DNA from: JBDWFY01 sp965275915
GTDB lineage: Bacteria; Pseudomonadota; Alphaproteobacteria; Rhizobiales; Stappiaceae
DNA length: 64,000 nt
Assembly (NCBI GenBank): GCA_965275915.1
Contig: CBDHYI010000003.1
Location: forward strand, 186,001 to 250,000
Reading direction: 5' to 3'
In this document: piece after piece, positions 27,388-36,828 of the stretch
Position numbering within the stretch: the stretch's first letter is position 1
Layout of the letters: each line of letters starts with the position of its first letter
Position numbers and translations under genes: made by a program
The notes under the pieces: generated by a model
Told to the model about the DNA's origin: nothing
The model's input: the letters and a program-made list of their open reading frames with translations, nothing else
Database searches by the model: none

Positions 27388-28758
27388 CTAGTGCCCTGAG
27401 AGTTTATCGGAATTGGCTTTGAGCCAGGGTTCAAGCCATTTCGTGTGCACGGACCCGGATAGGACGTCCGGTGTCTCAGCGAGTGCCGTGAATAACGGCG
27501 CCGTGGTCTTGAGATCGCCCAGTCCAAGCTCGCCGATCGCACGTTTCAAACGAATGATGGCTTTCTCCCGCGTGTCCGCGCTAACGATCAGTTTGCCGAG
27601 CAGAGAGTCGTAGAATGGTGGGATCTGGTAGCCCTGATAGAGCATGTGATCGAAGCGCACACCGGGACCTCCCGGCACGCGCAGATCGCCGACTACACCT
27701 GGAAAAGGCATGAAGTTGGCCGCCGGGTCTTCCGCGTTGATCCGAACTTCAATCGCGTGCCCTCGGAAGGAGACGTCCTCCTGGCGGATAGACAAGGGCT
27801 GCCCGTCCGCGACCCTGATCATCTCCGCGAGAAGGTCGATGCCGGTGATGCTCTCCGTTACGGGATGTTCGACTTGAATGCGGGTGTTCATTTCGATGAA
27901 GTAAAAGTCCCTGCTGATGTCGTCGTAGAGATATTCGATCGTGCCGGCACCGCAATATTTCACGGCTGCGGCGAGCGCGACTGCAGAGGCGCACAATCGC
28001 TCGCGGATGTCAGGTGTCAAAGCGACCGACGGTGCCTCTTCCCAGACCTTCTGACGGCGGCGCTGCAAGGAGCATTCGCGCTCAAAGCAATGAATGAAAT
28101 TCTCACCGTCTCCGAGAATCTGCACCTCAATGTGTCGGGCGCGCTCGATCACCTTTTCAATGTAAAGCCCGCCATCACCAAATGCGGCCAACGCTTCGGT
28201 AGACGCCTGAGGCGCCAGAGCCATGAATTCCTCGGCACTGTTCGCAATACGGATGCCGCGTCCACCACCACCCGCCGTTGCCTTGATCATGACGGGGAAG
28301 CCGATCTGCTGCGCAAGTGCGCAGGCTTCAGTGAGATCACCAATCACGCCATCGCTTCCGGGCACGGTCGGTACGCCGGCTTCCATCGCCGCATTGCGCG
28401 CCGTGGCCTTGTCACCCATGCGGCGGATCACGTCTCCTCTCGGTCCGACGAAGCGGAGACCAGCTGTGGCGACGGCATCAGCGAACTCAGCGTTTTCGGC
28501 CAAAAACCCATAACCGGGGTGGATGGCATCTGCGCCCGTCTTCTCTGCGGCGGCAAGCACGGCTGCCACATCGAGATAGGATTTCTTTGCAGCCGGGGGG
28601 CCAATTTCGACGGCTTCATCCGCCAGTTGAACGGCGAGGGAGGTCTCGTCTGCGGCGCTGTAGACCTGGACTGTCTTGAGACCCAGCTCCTGCGCGGCGC
28701 GAATGATGCGCACCGCGATTTCGCCTCTGTTTGCTATCAGGATTTTGTTGAGGGTCAT
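27388..28758 (-). CDS. accC: Biotin carboxylase subunit (AccC paralogue)
   Basis: A 456-residue, full-length biotin carboxylase. It has the N-terminal Rossmann-like MTLNKILIANRGEIAVRIIR, the ATP-grasp glycine loop MIKATAGGGGRGIRI, ECSLQRRRQKVWEEAPS and the metal/bicarbonate site FIEMNTRIQVEHPVTES. It carboxylates the biotin on the adjacent 80-residue carrier. It lies between the carrier gene and pxpB in one operon, which points to a dedicated paralogue rather than the housekeeping acetyl-CoA carboxylase subunit. Confidence 0.93.
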   Translation of the reverse strand: MTLNKILIANRGEIAVRIIRAAQELGLKTVQVYSAADETSLAVQLADEAVEIGPPAAKKSYLDVAAVLAAAEKTGADAIHPGYGFLAENAEFADAVATAGLRFVGPRGDVIRRMGDKATARNAAMEAGVPTVPGSDGVIGDLTEACALAQQIGFPVMIKATAGGGGRGIRIANSAEEFMALAPQASTEALAAFGDGGLYIEKVIERARHIEVQILGDGENFIHCFERECSLQRRRQKVWEEAPSVALTPDIRERLCASAVALAAAVKYCGAGTIEYLYDDISRDFYFIEMNTRIQVEHPVTESITGIDLLAEMIRVADGQPLSIRQEDVSFRGHAIEVRINAEDPAANFMPFPGVVGDLRVPGGPGVRFDHMLYQGYQIPPFYDSLLGKLIVSADTREKAIIRLKRAIGELGLGDLKTTAPLFTALAETPDVLSGSVHTKWLEPWLKANSDKLSGH

Positions 28759-28769
28759 GCCGGCTCCGA

Positions 28770-29012
28770 TCAGACTTCTATTTCCGCCAGAACCTGTCCC
28801 GGCATGATGGCTTCCTCATTGTCTACCGGGAAGGACTTGATCGTCCCATCCGCGTCGGCGACAACCTCATGAAAGGACTTCATGACTTCGATCAGGCCGA
28901 GTACGTCACCCTTGGCAACGCTGTCTCCGGCTTCCTTGTAACAAGGATCGTCCGGCGTCTGCCTGCGATAGAACACGCCGGGCATCATCGCCCTGACTTT
29001 GTGGATTGCCAT
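28770..29012 (-). CDS. accB: Minimal biotin carboxyl carrier protein
   Basis: An 80-residue protein that is only a biotinyl domain, without the Pro/Ala-rich N-terminal part of housekeeping AccB. The biotinylation site is the Lys in GLIEVMKSFHEV. Flanking GDVLGLIE and the C-terminal IMPGQVLAEIEV complete the hammerhead fold. It starts eleven bases before accC. Its small size resembles the carrier part of urea carboxylase-like systems. Confidence 0.92.
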   Translation of the reverse strand: MAIHKVRAMMPGVFYRRQTPDDPCYKEAGDSVAKGDVLGLIEVMKSFHEVVADADGTIKSFPVDNEEAIMPGQVLAEIEV

Positions 29013-29051
29013 GTCTGAAACTCCCCTCTTGTTGGTCTGACATCTGCCGGG

Positions 29052-29783
29052 TCAAGCTGCTTTAATGTGGTCGGCAAGGGCTGTTCTGGTAGCCTTCGCG
29101 ATCTCAACAACATTCGGCGTGTCAGAGTGAATGCAGATCGTTTGCGCTTTGACCGGAACGTCGTTCCCGGTGCTGGAAGTCACCTTGCCCTCGGTCACGG
29201 CGCGCAGCGCCTTCTTGGCGACCGAAACCGGATCAAGCTCGGGATGTTCCCGCGTTATGATGAGCTGGCCGTCGGCATCGTAGTCGAGATCGGCGAAGAA
29301 CTCGGCCACGAATTCGAGTCCGCGCGCGGTATAGATTTCCTCGTGCAGAGTGCCGCTCAATCCAAAAACCGGAACACCGTAGATTTCGCAGGCATCGCAG
29401 ATAGCGTGTGCAATATGTTCGTCACGCGCCGCCATGCCGTAAAGAGCACCATGCGGTTTTATATGGTTGAGCTTCAAGCCGGCTGCGTCGAGAAAACCTT
29501 TGAGCGCGCCAATCTGGTAAAGGACGATATTGGCCATTTCCGCTCGGTCAATCTTCATTTCCCGGCGACCGAAACCGGGCAGGTCTGGGAGCGAGAAATG
29601 AGCGCCGACCTTGACCCCGTACTGCGCGCACAAATTGACGGTCTTGTGTATGTGGTTTGGGTCGGAGCCGTGGAAGCCGCAGGCGATGTTTGCTTCGGTG
29701 ATATAGGGCATGACGGCTTCATCATTGCCCATCTTGTAGATGCCGTAGCTTTCGCCCATGTCGCAATTTATGTTGGTTTTCAT
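29052..29783 (-). CDS. pxpA: PxpA/LamB-YcsF 5-oxoprolinase subunit
   Basis: A 243-residue LamB/YcsF protein with the family blocks NCDMGESYGIYKMGNDEAVM, ANIACGFHGSDPNHIHKTV, VGAHFSLPDLPGFGRREM and IKPHGALYGMAARD. PxpA joins PxpB and PxpC to hydrolyse 5-oxoproline to glutamate with ATP. It leads the enzyme part of the operon, right after the ABC transporter genes. Confidence 0.93.
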   Translation of the reverse strand: MKTNINCDMGESYGIYKMGNDEAVMPYITEANIACGFHGSDPNHIHKTVNLCAQYGVKVGAHFSLPDLPGFGRREMKIDRAEMANIVLYQIGALKGFLDAAGLKLNHIKPHGALYGMAARDEHIAHAICDACEIYGVPVFGLSGTLHEEIYTARGLEFVAEFFADLDYDADGQLIITREHPELDPVSVAKKALRAVTEGKVTSSTGNDVPVKAQTICIHSDTPNVVEIAKATRTALADHIKAA

Positions 29784-29793
29784 GTTCCAGCTC

Positions 29794-30822
29794 TTAGTCC
29801 TTGAGTGACGCGACGTAGCGCAACCGGATCTGGTCGGCGATGACGGCGAGGATCAGAAGTCCGCCGAGGACAACCGTTTGCAGATAAGATTCGATGCGCG
29901 CCAGGTTCATGCCGTTCTGGACGAGCCCGATGAAGAGCGCGCCAAGGATCACGTTTTCCAGTCTGCCCACGCCGCCGCGCAGGCTAACGCCAGCGATCAC
30001 ACAGGCGGCGATCGATTCAAGCGGCATGGAGGCACCGATATTGGCTTCGCCCGTGTCAAGGCGTGCCGTCAGCAGCATTCCAGCAACCGATGCCATTCCG
30101 GCGCACATGATGTAGGTCCACAGCAAAGTCGCTCTCGTGTTGATCCCGGACAGCGCAGCCGCTTTTGTATTTCCGCCGACTGCGTAAATGAACCGGCCGA
30201 ACGGTGTGCGGTAAAGATAGATGTACAACAGGACCGCCAAGATCACGGCGACATAAATGGGCGTGTGGATGCCCAAAAAGGACCCGAAGCCGAAGATGTC
30301 ACCGAAGGCCTGGGGCATTCCATAAACGGGTGTCCCACCCGTCAAGAACAAGGCAATTCCGAAGCCCACGGAAGCCATGCCGAGTGACATCATGAACGGG
30401 GACACGCCGAAAAAGGCTACGCCGACACCATTGCACAGGCCAATCAGCGTGCCGGCTGCGATACCGGCAAAGCAGCCAATGAGAATGGCGAGCCAGATGG
30501 CATCAGGCATTGCGGCATAAGCCGCTGCCATCGACATGGCGCCGACAACGGACGTCAAGGCGAGGATTGTGCCGACCGACAGATCAAAGCCGCCGGTCAC
30601 AAGGGCCAGCATCTGACCCATGGACACAATCGCCAGGAAGACCGATTGCCTAAATACGTTCAGCAAATTGCGACCCGTCAGGAAGTTGTCCGACATGAAT
30701 GTGAATACTACAACGGCGATAACCAGCAAAAACGGCAGAATACCAAGCCTGACAAAGAGACGTTTCGGCAGGTCAGCCCAGCTTGATGAGTTTGTTGTGG
30801 AAGTATCAGATGAGACGGTCAC
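29794..30822 (-). CDS. ABC transporter permease, ribose/TorT-type
   Basis: A 342-residue inner-membrane permease of the BPD_transp_2 (RbsC-like) family with about eight to ten hydrophobic segments. It contains the family's TGGFDLSVGTILALTSVVGA loop and IAACVIAGVSLRGGVGRLEN near the C-terminus. It follows the ATPase gene with no gap and precedes pxpA by ten bases, so import and metabolism are co-transcribed. The substrate is probably the compound processed by the pxp/carboxylase enzymes, although the family is best known for sugars. Confidence 0.9.
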   Translation of the reverse strand: MTVSSDTSTTNSSSWADLPKRLFVRLGILPFLLVIAVVVFTFMSDNFLTGRNLLNVFRQSVFLAIVSMGQMLALVTGGFDLSVGTILALTSVVGAMSMAAAYAAMPDAIWLAILIGCFAGIAAGTLIGLCNGVGVAFFGVSPFMMSLGMASVGFGIALFLTGGTPVYGMPQAFGDIFGFGSFLGIHTPIYVAVILAVLLYIYLYRTPFGRFIYAVGGNTKAAALSGINTRATLLWTYIMCAGMASVAGMLLTARLDTGEANIGASMPLESIAACVIAGVSLRGGVGRLENVILGALFIGLVQNGMNLARIESYLQTVVLGGLLILAVIADQIRLRYVASLKD

Positions 30823-32382
30823 TTAAACCTCCTCCCGTTCGAAGAAGTGAGCCAGAACATTCGCTTCGGTAATGGCACTTCCTGCAAGCTCTGCTTGGAC
30901 TTCGCCCTTGTAGAAGATGTATGTTCTGTTGGTCAGATGAAGGATCTCCGGGAGATCGGACGAGATCAGAAGGATGGCGACACCGTTTTCACACAGTTCG
31001 GCGATGAATTCATAGATCGCCGCGCGTGTTCCAACATCGACACCGACGGTCGGTTCGTCAAAAACAATCAGATCGAATTCACGCGTCAGGCTGCGGGCAA
31101 GCATCAGTTTCTGCTGGTTCCCGCCCGAAAACTGTCCTGCCAGCCGCTCGATCCGCCGGGGCGAAAGATTGAGTCGGTCCGCGAGGCCGGAAGCGACCTG
31201 GTTTTCTGTCTTCGTGTTCAGGAAAAGCCTGTTGCTGACCGGGGTGTTCAACAGGGAAGCAAGACTGATGTTTTCGCGGGCCGGCCGCATCATCATCAGT
31301 CCGTCCGAACGCCGGTCCGACGGCAGATAAATGAAGCCACGCCTGAGCATCTCCCGTGTGTTGGGCGACTGGACTGTTTGCCCCTTGAAGCGGATGTGAC
31401 CGCTTTCGATCGGAAAAGATCCGAAGCAGGCCTGGGCAAACTTCGACTTTCCCGATCCGACGAGTCCTGCGAAACCGACGATTTCGCCGCGCCGTACAAC
31501 GGCCGAGGCGCCGTTGAGGCCACCTGCACCCGGCGTGTGCAGGTCTTTCACTTTCAGGATGGGTTCACCCGGATTGTAGGCCACCGCCGGGAATATCTGA
31601 CCGATGACACGGCCCGTCATCATTTCGACGAGACGGTCTTCACTCGTGGACTTGGCGTCGACTGTATCGATGTACCGGCCGTCCCGCAGGATTGTGATCC
31701 GATCTCCGATCTCCCGGATCTCGGCCATGCGATGCGTAATGTAGATAATGCCGACGCCGCGCTGCTTGAGCTTGTTGACTAGTTTGAAGAGTTGTTCGGT
31801 CTCATGGTTTGTGAGCGAGGCGGTCGGTTCGTCGAGAATGAGAACCGACGGGTCCGTGCGAAACGCCTTGGCGATTTCCACCATCTGCTGTTCGGCGCGC
31901 GTGAGATGGTCTACCCGTCGTCCGGGCTTGAGGTGAAAATCAAGACTTTTCAGAATCTCTTCGGACTTTCGCTTCTGCTCCCTTGAGCGAAGGAAACCGG
32001 CCTGCGTCGGTTCGGCGCCGAGGAACATGTTCTCGGCAACCGTCATTTGCGGAATGAGCGAAAACTCCTGAAATACCGCGCTGATGCCGAGGTCCCGTGC
32101 TTCGTGCACGCTGTTCAGATGAACTTCTTGACCGTCAAATAGGATCTTGCCGCTTGTCGGGTGGTTCGCGCCCGACAGCATTGAAATCAGCGTGGACTTA
32201 CCAGCCCCGTTTTCTCCGAACAGAATGTGGACTTCACCACTGCGCAATTCGAAATTCATTTCGTTGAGTGCGCGGATACCTGGGTAGTCCTTTGTCAAAC
32301 CCTCGGTCTTGAGGAGCGGATGCGCGTATTCACGCGCATCCGCCATGACCTCTCGGGTGGGTTCCGAGGCGAGGTAGGTCAT
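30823..32382 (-). CDS. ABC transporter ATP-binding protein, two-domain sugar type
   Basis: A 519-residue ATPase with two nucleotide-binding domains, like RbsA. The first has Walker A GENGAGKST and Walker B VLILDEPTASLT. The second has a degenerate GLVGSGKSKF Walker A, the signature FSGGNQQKLMLARSL and VFDEPTVGVD. The two domains would form the asymmetric ATPase pair for the permease encoded next. It starts two bases after the binding-protein stop. Confidence 0.92.
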   Translation of the reverse strand: MTYLASEPTREVMADAREYAHPLLKTEGLTKDYPGIRALNEMNFELRSGEVHILFGENGAGKSTLISMLSGANHPTSGKILFDGQEVHLNSVHEARDLGISAVFQEFSLIPQMTVAENMFLGAEPTQAGFLRSREQKRKSEEILKSLDFHLKPGRRVDHLTRAEQQMVEIAKAFRTDPSVLILDEPTASLTNHETEQLFKLVNKLKQRGVGIIYITHRMAEIREIGDRITILRDGRYIDTVDAKSTSEDRLVEMMTGRVIGQIFPAVAYNPGEPILKVKDLHTPGAGGLNGASAVVRRGEIVGFAGLVGSGKSKFAQACFGSFPIESGHIRFKGQTVQSPNTREMLRRGFIYLPSDRRSDGLMMMRPARENISLASLLNTPVSNRLFLNTKTENQVASGLADRLNLSPRRIERLAGQFSGGNQQKLMLARSLTREFDLIVFDEPTVGVDVGTRAAIYEFIAELCENGVAILLISSDLPEILHLTNRTYIFYKGEVQAELAGSAITEANVLAHFFEREEV

Positions 32383-32384
32383 TT

Positions 32385-33458
32385 TCAGTCCACCCGGAAC
32401 ACGGGTTTGAAATAGTCGGGTGCGAGCGTTGAGGTCGGATCGAATTCCGGCAGATTGCCCTGATGCACAACGTAGAGTTCAGGACCGACATGTTTTTCGA
32501 ATGGTTCGCCTTCCAAGGCACGAACCGCAATGTCGACCGCAATGCGCCCTTGCAGAACTGTCGAATCTGTCGGGGCGGCTAGTATCTGACCGCGCTTCAA
32601 GCCTTGGGCAACGCCCGGCGTGAAGTAGTAGGAGGCTACCTTGATCTGATCCGTCAGGCCACGCGATCTCAGGATCGGAACGGCAACCTCCGCAGTAACG
32701 GCAGTGCCAACGACATAGGCAAGATCAGGGTGTGCTTCGAGAGTGTCTTCAACGAGTTTTGCCTGAACTTCCTTGCCGGTGTCTCCGTATTTGGTTTCGA
32801 CAAGCTCAATATCGCTGCCTTCGATCGCCTTGGCAAAGCCTGTGTTTCCGGCTTCAACCCAACCGGCACCGGAGGGTCCTGGGAACCAAGCGACTTTGAC
32901 TTTTCCAGATCCAAATGGATGAAGCTTGGCAAGATATTCGCCAGTTTTTGCGCCCATCTCCCCAAACGAGACCAGTGACTTTGCCGTTATTTCTTCCGAT
33001 GAAATGCCATTAATGACATCAATGACAGGGATGTCCTTGGCCAGCACTTCCTGAATAACGTTGTTCAAACCGTCTGCGGAAATGGCGCCGATGATGACCG
33101 CTTCGGCGCCGGCCGAAACGCAATCCTCGATTTGTGAGATCTGCCTGTTGAGTTCGGTGTAGCCACCCGCCTCAACCACTTGCATCTTGACGCCGAGGCG
33201 TTTGGCCTCTTCAGTCACACCGAAATTCACGCCAAGCCAGTATGCGTCCTTCATATGTGGGAAGGAGACGCAGATTTCCCAGGGCTTGGATGCGTTTTCC
33301 AGGGGGACGTAAGATAAATCCCGCCTCGGACTGTCCATGTCGAAGGCAGGTTCCCAGACCTGAACCGGAACTGGGTACCAATCCGCGGCGGACGGTATTG
33401 TGAAAGCTGCAAACGTGATTGCCGTTAAGGCCAGCAGGCCCGCTAATGTACGTTTCAT
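32385..33458 (-). CDS. Periplasmic substrate-binding protein, TorT-like
   Basis: A 357-residue periplasmic binding protein of the sugar-binding/LacI fold. The signal peptide is residues 1 to about 25 (MKRTLAGLLALTAITFAAFT, cut near PSAA-D). The mature N-terminus with DWYPVPVQVWEPAFD and YWLGVNFGVTEEAKRLGV resembles TorT, the TMAO-sensing periplasmic protein, though here it sits with an ABC transporter and no TorS. It is the first gene of the nine-gene operon. The ligand is unknown. Confidence 0.85.
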   Translation of the reverse strand: MKRTLAGLLALTAITFAAFTIPSAADWYPVPVQVWEPAFDMDSPRRDLSYVPLENASKPWEICVSFPHMKDAYWLGVNFGVTEEAKRLGVKMQVVEAGGYTELNRQISQIEDCVSAGAEAVIIGAISADGLNNVIQEVLAKDIPVIDVINGISSEEITAKSLVSFGEMGAKTGEYLAKLHPFGSGKVKVAWFPGPSGAGWVEAGNTGFAKAIEGSDIELVETKYGDTGKEVQAKLVEDTLEAHPDLAYVVGTAVTAEVAVPILRSRGLTDQIKVASYYFTPGVAQGLKRGQILAAPTDSTVLQGRIAVDIAVRALEGEPFEKHVGPELYVVHQGNLPEFDPTSTLAPDYFKPVFRVD

Positions 33459-33799
33459 GGGTTCATGTTCCCCTTGCTTGAATGCCTGGAAGATGTCGAA
33501 TTCCTTGGCCCGGCGGACCTCATTCAGGGTCTTCTGCTGCGGACGTTTAAACTTAAGAACGGAATGTCGATATTGTAAAATACAAAAATATACTAATAAT
33601 TATTAAAAAAATAGATACACTAGAGTTTGGATTGATTTCGCAAAAAAATACAATTAAAGATCAAAATTTGATATAAGTATATGAAATATTTAAATTTAAA
33701 AATTTGTTGTCATCTAGCTCGGTGTCGACCATGGTTATAGGTAGGTCGCGAGTGGTACGATGCATTGATAATTATCTATAATTTGAATCGGAAAAACAG
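33459..33799. promoter_or_regulatory. Divergent promoter region of the binding-protein operon
   Basis: About 340 very AT-rich bases between the operon and a (now broken) LysR gene. Two dyads stand out: TTGTA-AAA-TACAA at 33573-33585 and ATCAAA-A-TTTGAT at 33660-33672. The same TTGTA/TACAA half-sites occur upstream of the intact LysR paralogue at 38765-39682. Both are candidate LysR sites. Confidence 0.5.
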
Positions 33800-34714
33800 A
33801 TGGCCTTATCCCTCAGGCAAATCCGTTACTTTCTCGCTGCGGTGAATGCTGGACAAATTTCCAGAGCTGCGATGGAGATCAACGTGTCGCAATCAGCCAT
33901 CACCACGGCGATCAAGTCGCTGGAAGACGTCATTGGGGCCAACCTCTTCGATCGCCATGCGGGGGGCGTCTCGCTGACCTATGAAGACAATTTGTTCCTG
34001 GAACATGCTCGGCACATTACCGAGTCGGTGGAGGAGGCCATCCGGATCCCGCGCCGGATACGGGACGATGTGAAAGGATCAGTCAATCTGGCAGTGACCC
34101 ACACGATGTCAGGGTGTTTCCTGCCGCCGTTTCTCGCACGCTTTTCCAAACGTGAAAGTCAATCTTGCCGAAGCAGATCGACCAACGGTCGAGGAAGGTC
34201 TGATCGCGGGCGGGTTTGATCTCGCGGTCATGTTGACCTCGAATATCGTCAATCACAAAGAGCTGTCACACGATACGCTGTGGGTGGACGCCCATCACAA
34301 GTTCTTGCAAAAACGTCGGTCACTTTGCAAGAGGTTTCGGGAGAGCCCTACATCATGCTGACGGTCGATGAGGCCAGCAATACCGCTCAGCGTTACTGGA
34401 ATTGCACACCCTATAGACCGAATGTTGTTTTCCGCACGTCATCAACAGAGGCCGTCCGCAGTATGGTCGCAAACGGAATGGGCGTTTCCATCCTGTCAGA
34501 TCTTGTGCACCGGCCCTGGTCGCTGGAGGGGCGGCGAGTAGAAGTCATCGAAGTTGCGGACAAAGTTCCGACGATGGATGCGGGTGTTGCATGGTGCAAT
34601 GCACGCGAGCAAAGCGAAGTGGCCAAGGCATTCCTCGATTTCATGCACCTTGGCATGGGCGCTAACCAGCCACATGGCTTTCCGGGCGGTGAGGTACGGT
34701 CTCGAATGCCGTGA
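33800..34714 (+). pseudogene. LysR-family regulator with two frameshifts
   Basis: The N-terminal part (LSLRQIRYFLAAVNAGQISR, VSQSAITTAIKSLEDVIGAN) is in one frame until about 34150. The next part (KVNLAEADRPTVEEGLIAGG, then SNIVNHKELSHDTLWVDAHH) is in a second frame until an A-run near 34313. The C-terminal part (TSVTLQEVSGEPYIMLTVDE onward) is in a third. Against its intact paralogue at 38765-39682 there is also a loss of about seven residues (LMGSRRR region). It would have been the divergent regulator of the transporter/pxp operon. Loss may leave the operon unregulated or under the paralogue. Confidence 0.85.
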
Positions 34715-35011
34715 GAGCTTTGTGTTCTTCTTCTTGTTTCGTCCTTAGAACTTAACGCGTTGAGGTAATAATTCGGTTTGACCGGGAGGTTTTATTGCGA
34801 TCGCTGTTGCTCAAAGGTTCCATCGAGCAGTCTGGGTTTTCCTGATCAGCGAGATTGTGTATCAAAAAAACAAATAATCATTCTCTTAAAATAAGATTTT
34901 CCAAGATACTATTTTCTGGCTAGCATTTTGGTAAGCGTTGCCGAGATTGGCCGAACCAAAAAAGCTCAGAGGATGCTAATGGCGCGTGAGTGTTGATTTT
35001 CACCGAGAACT
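34715..35011. other. Intergenic region without a gene
   Basis: About 300 bases between the LysR pseudogene and ISL3. Nothing recognisable until the 20 bases 34992-35011, which are the exact reverse complement of the bases after the IS at 36666-36685. Confidence 0.5.
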
Positions 35012-36665
35012 GGCTCTGACGCACTTTTGCTGACGTGTGGCTATTAGGATGCGCCAATCAATCGCGCCTGCAATAGATCGAGTTTTGCTCTCCCGTACAT
35101 TTGGCGTTTGATGAGCTTCAGGCGCGTGATCTGTCCCTCCGTTTGCCCATTCGACCAAGGAGAGATGATGGCGTTTCGGACGGCGTCGATATCCTTTTCG
35201 ACGCCGTTGGCGAAGGATCCGACTAAGCTGTTCTTGGCTACTTCAAGCCAGTCATCAAGCCTGCGTGCTGTCTTCGAACGGATCATGGATTGGAAGGCGC
35301 CAATGGCGTCGCGCGCGGCCACCTGTTCCGGAACACTCATTTCAATCGCCGCCACCAAGACTGCCTCGGACTTCGCCAAATCATCGCGTGCGGCAGTCAT
35401 CAATCGAGCGATAACCCTTGCCGACGGCGTTCGGGCAAGTCCACTTTGGTTGGCCTTCTCTGCCAGCCGCCGGCGCTGCGCCCATTGTGAGACGACGCCA
35501 CTTTGCCCTGGAAAGCCCTTCTCTCGCATTTCGCGCCAAAGTGCTAAGGCATTTCGAGCCCCTTCGTCCCAGCGGCTGTTAAGCCACGGCAGCCAGCTAT
35601 CGAGCGAGCTGGGTCGTGTACGAAAAACATCAAGGCGCCGGCCTCTTAATACGTCGCGGACAAGCTTCCGGCTATGGCCGGTTTGTCGCACGATCTGCCG
35701 AATGGGGGTGCCCTTTTTCGACAGCTCCCGGATCGCTTCATTCGTTTCCTGACGGCGCAGATAGCTCTCGTATTGCAGCTTTTCCGCATAAGTCAAAAGC
35801 TCGGGGTCAACGACATTGCTGCCAACCGCCTGCCTGATCTGGCGCATAGACCTGTCAACAGCATCGAGAAAGGCCCGGCTGGAATTCTCCATCAGATGCC
35901 AACGGTCGGCGACCTGCTTCGCATCAGGCAGGGCCTTCGCGATGGCCTCGCTGTAGCCGCCACCCCGGTCGCGAGCGACGATCGATATCGACTGATGTTG
36001 GGCAAGCCATGATCGAGACGTATCCAGCGCTCGATCTGGCAAGAGGGTAACAGGCCTCCGCCGTTCCAGGTCGCAAACGATTGTGCCGTAGGTCTGGCCG
36101 CGTCGAAAGGCAAAGTCATCGATACCTATTACGGTGACTTCATCGCTGTGATCGGCAATACGTCGACGAACCACACGCAGCAGCGTGTCGTTGCTCACTG
36201 GCATCATGAGGCGGTTGGCAAAGGCGGCGGCCGGTCTGCCGCCGAGGGCCAAGCCGAGATGGTGGACGATTGTTTCCAGCCGTTGGGTACGCCGACCGTA
36301 GCGAGCCAATACACTGCCATCGAACTGCTCGCAGAAGATGCGCCGACCGCATAGGACGGCATCGCACCAGAAGCGACGCGCGACTATTATCAATTGTACA
36401 CGTCGACCAGAAAGCGGAAGATCAGCAGGTCGGCGCACATATCGGCTTTGAACTCTTCGGCTCACTCGTCCGCAGTCCGGACATCTTCCCAAGGACTGCC
36501 GCGACCGCAACTGAATTTGGACGCTATCCGCTGCAACCTTCACTTCATCTAACGAAAAGCCGTCAGGCGCGAGGCTCGCGCGCGGAATTCGATGTCGCAT
36601 AAGCTGATCCTCCAGTGAATCAGCAAAAGCCTGCCTTCCAACAGCAGCAAATGTGAGTCAGAGCC
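35012..36665 (-). mobile_element. ISL3-family element, intact copy
   Basis: A 1654-bp element bounded by GGCTCTGAC-type terminal repeats: GGCTCTGACGCACTTTTGCTG at the left, and the right end reads GGCTCTGACTCACATTTGCTG when complemented. It has one transposase gene. The second copy (57277-60152) is exactly 1654 bp once its inserted IS3 and 4-bp duplication are removed, confirming the ends. No direct target duplication is seen. Instead the flanks are inverted copies of each other. Confidence 0.88.
35044..36600 (-). CDS. ISL3-family transposase
   Basis: A 518-residue, intact ISL3 transposase. The N-terminal zinc-binding domain has CPDCGRVSRRVQSRY and a second Cys pair (FWCDAVLCGRRIFCEQF). The HTH and catalytic DDE-like core follow (TVIGIDDFAFRRGQTYGTIV with the first Asp, VARDRGGGYSEAIAKALPDA, VADRWHLMEN). 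The C-terminal domain ends NGQTEGQITRLKLIKRQMYG, with the catalytic Glu. It is identical over all compared residues to the interrupted copy at 57342-60120. Confidence 0.93.
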   Translation of the reverse strand: MRHRIPRASLAPDGFSLDEVKVAADSVQIQLRSRQSLGRCPDCGRVSRRVQSRYVRRPADLPLSGRRVQLIIVARRFWCDAVLCGRRIFCEQFDGSVLARYGRRTQRLETIVHHLGLALGGRPAAAFANRLMMPVSNDTLLRVVRRRIADHSDEVTVIGIDDFAFRRGQTYGTIVCDLERRRPVTLLPDRALDTSRSWLAQHQSISIVARDRGGGYSEAIAKALPDAKQVADRWHLMENSSRAFLDAVDRSMRQIRQAVGSNVVDPELLTYAEKLQYESYLRRQETNEAIRELSKKGTPIRQIVRQTGHSRKLVRDVLRGRRLDVFRTRPSSLDSWLPWLNSRWDEGARNALALWREMREKGFPGQSGVVSQWAQRRRLAEKANQSGLARTPSARVIARLMTAARDDLAKSEAVLVAAIEMSVPEQVAARDAIGAFQSMIRSKTARRLDDWLEVAKNSLVGSFANGVEKDIDAVRNAIISPWSNGQTEGQITRLKLIKRQMYGRAKLDLLQARLIGAS

Positions 36666-36828
36666 AGTTCTCGGTGAAAATCAACAATCTCGGCATCAAG
36701 GTCGAACTGGATTTAATGGATAATGGCGCTGGCTGCAAAGCCTTAGCTGTCCGAGATGCCTGCCGTCAGATAGGCCTGAGACATGTCCGCGCGAGGTCGT
36801 CCCATGCACTTTCGGGGCGGCCGATGCT

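Noticed and set aside
26502..27542. Longer PxpB starting at 27542.
   Set aside because: The extra part is a shadow of the biotin carboxylase gene, and ATG 27377 has a strong AGGGAGG site and the family start.
33800..34714. Programmed frameshifting to explain the split LysR gene.
   Set aside because: Two shifts plus a missing block of about seven residues relative to the intact paralogue fit decay better than recoding.
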